DNA of 44,242 nucleotides. Origin: CAYUWH01 sp964448615. Its GTDB lineage: Bacteria; Patescibacteriota; Gracilibacteria; Peribacterales; Peribacteraceae. The notes below the pieces were generated by a model that saw only the letters and a program-made list of their open reading frames with translations, ran no database searches and was not told where the DNA came from. The DNA is taken from the NCBI GenBank assembly GCA_964448615.1, contig CAYUWH010000009.1:1-44242 (forward strand), written 5' to 3'. Below, piece by piece: positions 40,538 to 44,242 of the stretch (the stretch's first letter is position 1; each line of letters starts with the position of its first letter). Made by a program: the position numbers and the translations under genes.

Positions 40538-40571
40538 GGGGCCGATCACACTGATCGGCCCCCTTTTTTTT
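40538..40571 (+). terminator. Terminator of the tandem csrA gene
   Basis: 10-bp perfect stem GGGGCCGATC / GATCGGCCCC, 5-nt loop, then one C and eight T. Confidence 0.95.
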
Positions 40572-40576
40572 ACGTT

Positions 40577-41389
40577 TTAACGAAGGACACAGCGACCGCT
40601 CACACACGCCACCCTCTGTGAACTGCATGATGCGCAGGTCATGGGATCACCCCGGCGCTGCTTGCAGCTGATATACTCATCGGCGGCATCGCGCACGCGA
40701 TCTTCGTCATCTTCGTTAATTGCCTCGCCGCAGGTCAGGTACGGACAGCTCGCAGAAAAAACCGTGCAATCGCTATCGCGGGAACAATGATCGTATTCAT
40801 CGATCGCATCTTCGTAGTCATTGCGTTCGTCGGTGCAGTTGTATGACGTTTCGTACGTGCTGGATCCGGAGCAGCGATAGTTCGTGCAGATGATCTCTCC
40901 CGTGTCCATACAGGTGCAACTGTTGCAGCCATCGGAGGCCTTGTACACATCCCCAACGTTATAGCCACCCGCACAACGTCCGTAGGTATTCGAATATTCC
41001 CGACGACACGAAGCATTGCAGCCGTCTCCGTTTCGGAGATTGCCGTCATCGCATTGTTCGCCGGATTCCAGCCTTCCGTTGCCGCAGTAATACGCGGACG
41101 AATGATAATTGGATCCGTCGTATCCCATCTGGCGTCGCAGCGGCTCGATCACATTCTGATCATACCGATCGAGAATCAGCGCCATCTGGCCGCGGGTAAG
41201 CATGTCATTCGTGCCGAAACTGCCGTTGTTATAGCCGTTCATGACTCCTAAATTCACCATGCGCTCGATGGCGGATTGATACGGAGTGCCTTGCGTATCC
41301 CAAAATCTGCCGTACGTCGCGGCGAGTGCGGGGGCGGATACGAGGAGCAGGGCACCTGTTATTCCCAAAAGTGCTGATCGGAATTTCAT
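40577..41389 (-). CDS. Secreted SLH protein with Cys-rich DUF4215-type repeat
   Basis: 270 aa. Signal peptide (FRSALLGITGALLLVSAPALA). One SLH unit (AIERMVNLGVMNGYNNGSFG with TRGQMALILDRY). Then CGNGRLESGEQCDDGN..GDGCNASC, the DUF4215 Cys-rich repeat known from myxobacterial surface proteins; next a CMDTGEIIC-type Cys cluster and a C-terminal domain with paired cysteines (CSRDSDCTVFSASCPYLTC, CASCSSQRVACVSGRC). In all about 20 Cys, so heavily disulfide-bonded. Start placed at the signal peptide (41389); an in-frame ATG at 41425 adds a Phe-rich tail. Confidence 0.78.
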   Translation of the reverse strand: MKFRSALLGITGALLLVSAPALAATYGRFWDTQGTPYQSAIERMVNLGVMNGYNNGSFGTNDMLTRGQMALILDRYDQNVIEPLRRQMGYDGSNYHSSAYYCGNGRLESGEQCDDGNLRNGDGCNASCRREYSNTYGRCAGGYNVGDVYKASDGCNSCTCMDTGEIICTNYRCSGSSTYETSYNCTDERNDYEDAIDEYDHCSRDSDCTVFSASCPYLTCGEAINEDDEDRVRDAADEYISCKQRRGDPMTCASCSSQRVACVSGRCVLR

Positions 41390-41471
41390 AAAAATAATGA
41401 GAAAGAGAAAGAACATGCCGAACATACGACGAGTCTTCCGAATTGCAAAACCGATTCGGATGACCGGAGTA

Positions 41472-42617
41472 CTACGGACAGAGCGGCTCGGGCGACGATG
41501 TGATCGCGGTTCCGTAATGCATCGTCAGATAATAGCGATCGTTCTTTACCGCAATCCCAAGCCCGACTTTGCGGAACTCACTATTGACCATGGAGTTGTA
41601 GTGCGGCTTGCTTGCCTTCCCTTTCTCCGCCATATAGAAATCAAAAGTTGTTTTGACAGCACTGATAAATTGTTCCGTACAATCTTTGTTGTTCGGGCAC
41701 CGAACAATCCCCCATCCGATACTTTCGGTAAAAGTGGTTCGGTCGACATTCGCGAACCTGATGCCGAATCCGTCAAACCAATCGGTCATGCGGTTGTAAT
41801 CGTAGTAGGCCGTCTGCCCTTCGCGTTTATGGGAAATAGCTCCCGCAAGCGCCGCCTGCCCAGACCACGCCGCAGCCGTGCGCGTCAGCTGTCTGTCGTA
41901 CGAGAGCTGCCGAACACCTACCGACGCGCGAACATCATTGATCCACGAGAGCCATGTTTCTTTCACGCGATCAAGATCCACCCCCGGAATCCCCTGCTCT
42001 TCGAACCACGTGCATTTCCCATTGAGCAACGTTTCGGCATCGGCAAATGCAAGGTCCGTTTTTCGCTGCTTCAAGCGCTGTAACATCTCCGCCAATTCTC
42101 CGCGCGCGACGTACGATTTATGACTGACAATCGTCGGAGGCACCGCCTGCTTCGTCGCCAGGTGCGAGACGTACGGCGCATACCATGTCGGACTTTCCAC
42201 TGGCTCCATTGCATCAATTCCCAAAGAAACAATCTTCGCCGTTTCTGCAAACGACACTTTTTTTCCTGGATTGAAGTGACCGCTCTCCGGTTGCACGACA
42301 AGTTGTAAGCGCAATGCCGCGCAGACGTATGGCGCAAACCAGGCATCCGGCGGTACATCGGCGATCCGTTGGCTGTTGCGCGGTCGGCAACGTCTTACTT
42401 CGTCTTCATGCCCCGACGCGAGCAGCACAATTTTCAATAATTCCGCCTTGGTCACTGCCTTTGCAGGTGAAGCGGACCCGGTCATCCATCCCTGTTCTTT
42501 TGCGTACGACAATGCTGGCGAGTATGAACCATCCTCAGCATACTGCGCATGCGCGGAAGAAACATGGATCCACAATACAGCGGTGATGACGACGAGCGCG
42601 GACCCGAACGCCTTCAT
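41472..42617 (-). CDS. Secreted SLH protein with CAP (SCP/PR1) domain
   Basis: 381 aa. Signal peptide (FGSALVVITAVLWIHVSSAHA). SLH units in ~25-190: LSYAKEQGWMTGSAS with TKAELLKIVLLASG, the FAPYVCAALRLQLV unit with SFAETAKIVSLG, and YVSHLATKQAVPP with ARGELAEMLQRL. The CAP domain covers ~225-375: WLSWINDVRASVGVRQLSYD, AWSGQAALAGAISHKREG, FTESIGWG, KPHYNSMVNSEFRKVGLG, YYLTMHYG. CAP domains bind lipids or act on the cell envelope; precise role unknown. TAGCAT lies 8 nt before the ATG. Confidence 0.88.
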   Translation of the reverse strand: MKAFGSALVVITAVLWIHVSSAHAQYAEDGSYSPALSYAKEQGWMTGSASPAKAVTKAELLKIVLLASGHEDEVRRCRPRNSQRIADVPPDAWFAPYVCAALRLQLVVQPESGHFNPGKKVSFAETAKIVSLGIDAMEPVESPTWYAPYVSHLATKQAVPPTIVSHKSYVARGELAEMLQRLKQRKTDLAFADAETLLNGKCTWFEEQGIPGVDLDRVKETWLSWINDVRASVGVRQLSYDRQLTRTAAAWSGQAALAGAISHKREGQTAYYDYNRMTDWFDGFGIRFANVDRTTFTESIGWGIVRCPNNKDCTEQFISAVKTTFDFYMAEKGKASKPHYNSMVNSEFRKVGLGIAVKNDRYYLTMHYGTAITSSPEPLCP

Positions 42618-42652
42618 AGGAGTGCATGCTACCGCAGTGAGAGAACGCGAGC

Positions 42653-42732
42653 TATAATTTTCTCAACTTCTCTGGCCGATGGTGCAGGGGCATACTCTCA
42701 TGACTTCCCGTTCACAAGAAGCATGCCCCTGC
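42653..42732 (+). ncRNA. Candidate small transcript: TATAAT followed by a long hairpin
   Basis: A perfect TATAAT (42653-42658) is followed after 25 bp by a hairpin with perfect 10-bp arms GCAGGGGCAT (42684-42693) and ATGCCCCTGC (42723-42732), loop 29 nt. No open frame longer than 23 codons uses this promoter. No U-run after the stem and no clear -35, so this is only a candidate; it could be a 3' structure for the minus-strand gene at 42779. Confidence 0.3.
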
Positions 42733-42778
42733 CGGGGATTGTGTGTGTGATGACAAAAGAAAAAGGGATGATGTTTCT

Positions 42779-43045
42779 CTATGCGCGAGCCTTGTGTCTT
42801 GCGATCACCGTGCATCCCAATGCCTGCAATCTGCTCTGCAATTTTCGGCTGGCATTTCCATTGCGGTAGCCACCCAACACCACCTGCACTTCCGCCCGCC
42901 TGGGATACTTGCTCACCCAGGCGAGCAGCGTGCTCATTTCCGCTTCTCCCTGCGCTTTCTGGTCATCTCTGAACATGCGCGAGCAGTCAATGAGCAGGCG
43001 CGTCGAGCGGCCGAGAATGAGGGGAGAGGTGGAAGTGATAGGCAT
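42779..43045 (-). CDS. Small protein of unknown function
   Basis: 88 aa, basic. The segment RLLIDCSRMFRD (a beta-strand ending in Asp) and VQVVLGGYRNGNASRKLQSRLQALGCTVIARH recall a shortened NYN/PIN-type nuclease or Rossmann-like fold, but several family acidic residues are missing and I would not name it. The start at 43045 is set by a good leaderless promoter on the minus strand: TTGAAT, 16 bp, TACACT, 6 nt, ATG. Confidence 0.5.
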   Translation of the reverse strand: MPITSTSPLILGRSTRLLIDCSRMFRDDQKAQGEAEMSTLLAWVSKYPRRAEVQVVLGGYRNGNASRKLQSRLQALGCTVIARHKARA

Positions 43046-43051
43046 GCGCAG

Positions 43052-43079
43052 AGTGTACACCCGTACACCCATGATTCAA
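43052..43079 (-). promoter_or_regulatory. Promoter of the small orphan gene (minus strand)
   Basis: TTGAAT (43079-43074), 16-bp spacer, TACACT (43057-43052), 6 nt to ATG at 43045. Confidence 0.6.
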
Positions 43080-43143
43080 GAGTATTTTCGTGAGTTCGAT
43101 TTGAAATATTTCTCACTTCGGTTGTGATCACCACGAGAGTCGA

Positions 43144-43149
43144 TACAGT
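43144..43149 (+). promoter_or_regulatory. HD-hydrolase gene -10 box
   Basis: TACAGT, 7 nt, ATG at 43157. It decides the start over an upstream in-frame codon at 43124. Confidence 0.5.
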
Positions 43150-43156
43150 GTGCGAC

Positions 43157-43810
43157 ATGGATCGATCCTCGATCATCACCGCGATTGCCGACGAGATGAA
43201 CACGCATCTGAGCGGTGAAAGTTCCGGACACGATTGGTATCACATTGAACGCGTGTGGAAGATGGCAAAACGCATTGGAGCGGAAGAAGGCGCGGATTTG
43301 TTTGTCGTGGAACTCGCAGCATTGTTGCACGATATCGCCGACTGGAAATTTCACGACGGGGATGACACCGTGGGTCCGGCGGAAGCGCGCAAGGTACTGG
43401 AGCGACATGGCATTGATGCTGCGGTGATCGAACATGTCTGCACGATCATCGCGACGCTGTCCTATAAAGGAGCGGGCACGGAAGATGTCATGGATACACT
43501 GGAGGGAAAATGCGTGCAGGATGCAGATCGTCTTGATGCACTCGGTGCCATCGGTATTGCACGCGCGTTTGCGTACGGCGGACATAAGGGGCGATTGCTT
43601 CATGACCCTTTGGATCCTCCACAGTTACATGCGACGAAAGAGGCGTATAGCAAAAGTACGGGCGCAACGCTGAATCACTTCTACGAGAAATTATTGTTGT
43701 TGAAAGACCGCATGAAGACGAACACCGGGCGTGCGATCGCAGAAGAGCGCGATGCGTACATGCGAGAGTATGTAGAGAGATTTTTACGGGAGTGGGAGGG
43801 AAAGGCGTAA
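43157..43810 (+). CDS. HD-domain metal-dependent phosphohydrolase
   Basis: 217 aa. HD fold of the YedJ/YpgQ-like group: first His in HDWYHIERVWKMA, the HD pair in AALLHDIADWKF, and the last Asp in VQDADRLDALGAIGIARAF. Such enzymes hydrolyse nucleotides or related phosphates; substrate unknown. Residue spacing is normal and the metal site is complete. A TACAGT box 7 nt upstream gives a leaderless message. Divergent from the small orphan gene. Confidence 0.9.
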   Translation: MDRSSIITAIADEMNTHLSGESSGHDWYHIERVWKMAKRIGAEEGADLFVVELAALLHDIADWKFHDGDDTVGPAEARKVLERHGIDAAVIEHVCTIIATLSYKGAGTEDVMDTLEGKCVQDADRLDALGAIGIARAFAYGGHKGRLLHDPLDPPQLHATKEAYSKSTGATLNHFYEKLLLLKDRMKTNTGRAIAEERDAYMREYVERFLREWEGKA

Positions 43811-43829
43811 AAGGTTCTCAAGGTTTTTC

Positions 43830-43857
43830 TTGGAATGAGATCTAGACGGAGTATGCT
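43830..43857 (+). promoter_or_regulatory. Promoter of the right-edge gene
   Basis: TTGGAA (43830-43835), 16-bp spacer, TATGCT (43852-43857), 6 nt to ATG at 43864. Confidence 0.55.
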
Positions 43858-43863
43858 TTTAGT

Positions 43864-44242
43864 ATGGAATGGAAAAGCGGCGAACATCGGCTCTGTCGCT
43901 ATGAGTCCTACACAGGACGCTTCTTCGGCGCGTTCAAAGATCGCTATGATATGTCGAATCCGTTCCAGGTGCTCGCAGCGGGGACGCATGCTGTCACGCA
44001 GTTCGGGGGAATAGATCCCATGATCCGCGACGCAGGACGATCATTTGATGGAAACAAGGAAGCAATCAAGCCATTGGAAGGCATGTTCGCCCGAACGCGG
44101 GAAGATGTCTTCGGTGCCGTTGGCGATATCTTCTCTGGCCACTTCGGTTCTGCAATTACGAAAGTCATCAACGTTGTGGGTGATGCGGTGGCGGATGGAG
44201 CGGATTTATTGGTTGGGGTGGATGGGAGGAAGACGGCGGGGT
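43864..44242 (+). CDS. Unknown protein, cut by the right edge
   Basis: At least 126 aa, open to the edge. Begins MEWKSGEHRLCRYESYTG; contains many Gly/Phe/Asp residues and an amphipathic stretch FGSAITKVINVVGDAVADGAD. No signal peptide and no family recognised. Supported as a gene by the unbroken frame and by the leaderless promoter directly before its ATG. Confidence 0.55.
   Translation, partial: MEWKSGEHRLCRYESYTGRFFGAFKDRYDMSNPFQVLAAGTHAVTQFGGIDPMIRDAGRSFDGNKEAIKPLEGMFARTREDVFGAVGDIFSGHFGSAITKVINVVGDAVADGADLLVGVDGRKTAG

Overview
The window looks like bacterial chromosome from a candidate-phyla-radiation (Patescibacteria) organism, most likely of the Peregrinibacteria/Peribacteria type. 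This is an inference from a mixture of traits, not from a marker gene: a CPR-style sortase and many S-layer-homology (SLH) surface proteins, tandem ATP-grasp paralogues, an IMP dehydrogenase lacking CBS domains, moderate GC, and small compact genes with few operons. TGA is used as an ordinary stop, so there is no sign of UGA recoding. Two 100-N scaffold gaps show that this is an assembled draft; the second one (6807-6906) is an artefact inside groEL.

Layout. 1-1346: the 5' part of msrB (minus strand) and an IS1595-like insertion sequence with 23-bp inverted ends. 1580-3189: a DUF1559 pseudopilin-like protein and a small lipoprotein in planctomycete style, with Shine-Dalgarno sites and a terminator. 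3270-5126: two tandem ATP-grasp enzymes. 5227-8052: a secreted protein fragment, then groES-groEL behind a CIRCE operator. 8188-10550: two small membrane proteins, an SDR oxidoreductase and thymidylate kinase. 10612-16479: an SLH/beta-propeller surface protein, folD, an orphan protein and prfA. 16563-22787: an LRR protein, the DUF2157/GDYXXLXY pair, mnmA, a sortase, tRNA-Leu(UAA) and a GIY-YIG protein. 22820-28421: an unknown protein, a secreted alpha/beta hydrolase, a repeat-rich curlin-like secreted protein, dgkA, a small secreted protein and an EamA transporter. 28425-37095: an SLH protein, carB, an adenosine-deaminase-family protein plus guaB, greA, a coiled-coil protein and holA. 37213-39704: a dockerin - cohesin/FN3 - cupredoxin operon. 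39786-40571: two csrA genes, the second a tandem-domain fusion. 40577-44242: two SLH proteins (DUF4215 and CAP domains), a small orphan, an HD hydrolase and the start of an unknown gene.

How it works together. Housekeeping genes (groESL, tmk, folD, prfA, mnmA, carB, guaB, greA, holA) alternate with an unusually rich set of cell-surface genes: four SLH proteins, a sortase, candidate sortase substrates with a cohesin and a dockerin, and a functional-amyloid-like repeat protein. Together they suggest a cell that invests in a decorated S-layer and in adhesion.

The strongest window-wide signal is in gene starts. In about twenty genes a sigma70-type -10 box (TAnnnT) lies 6-8 nt before the start codon, usually exactly 6, so the predicted transcript begins at the start codon. 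Canonical Shine-Dalgarno leaders are confined to a minority: the DUF1559/lipoprotein pair, two membrane proteins and the two csrA genes. This pattern corrects several starts (tmk, mnmA, EamA, DUF2157 and others) and points to a non-standard AUC start for holA.
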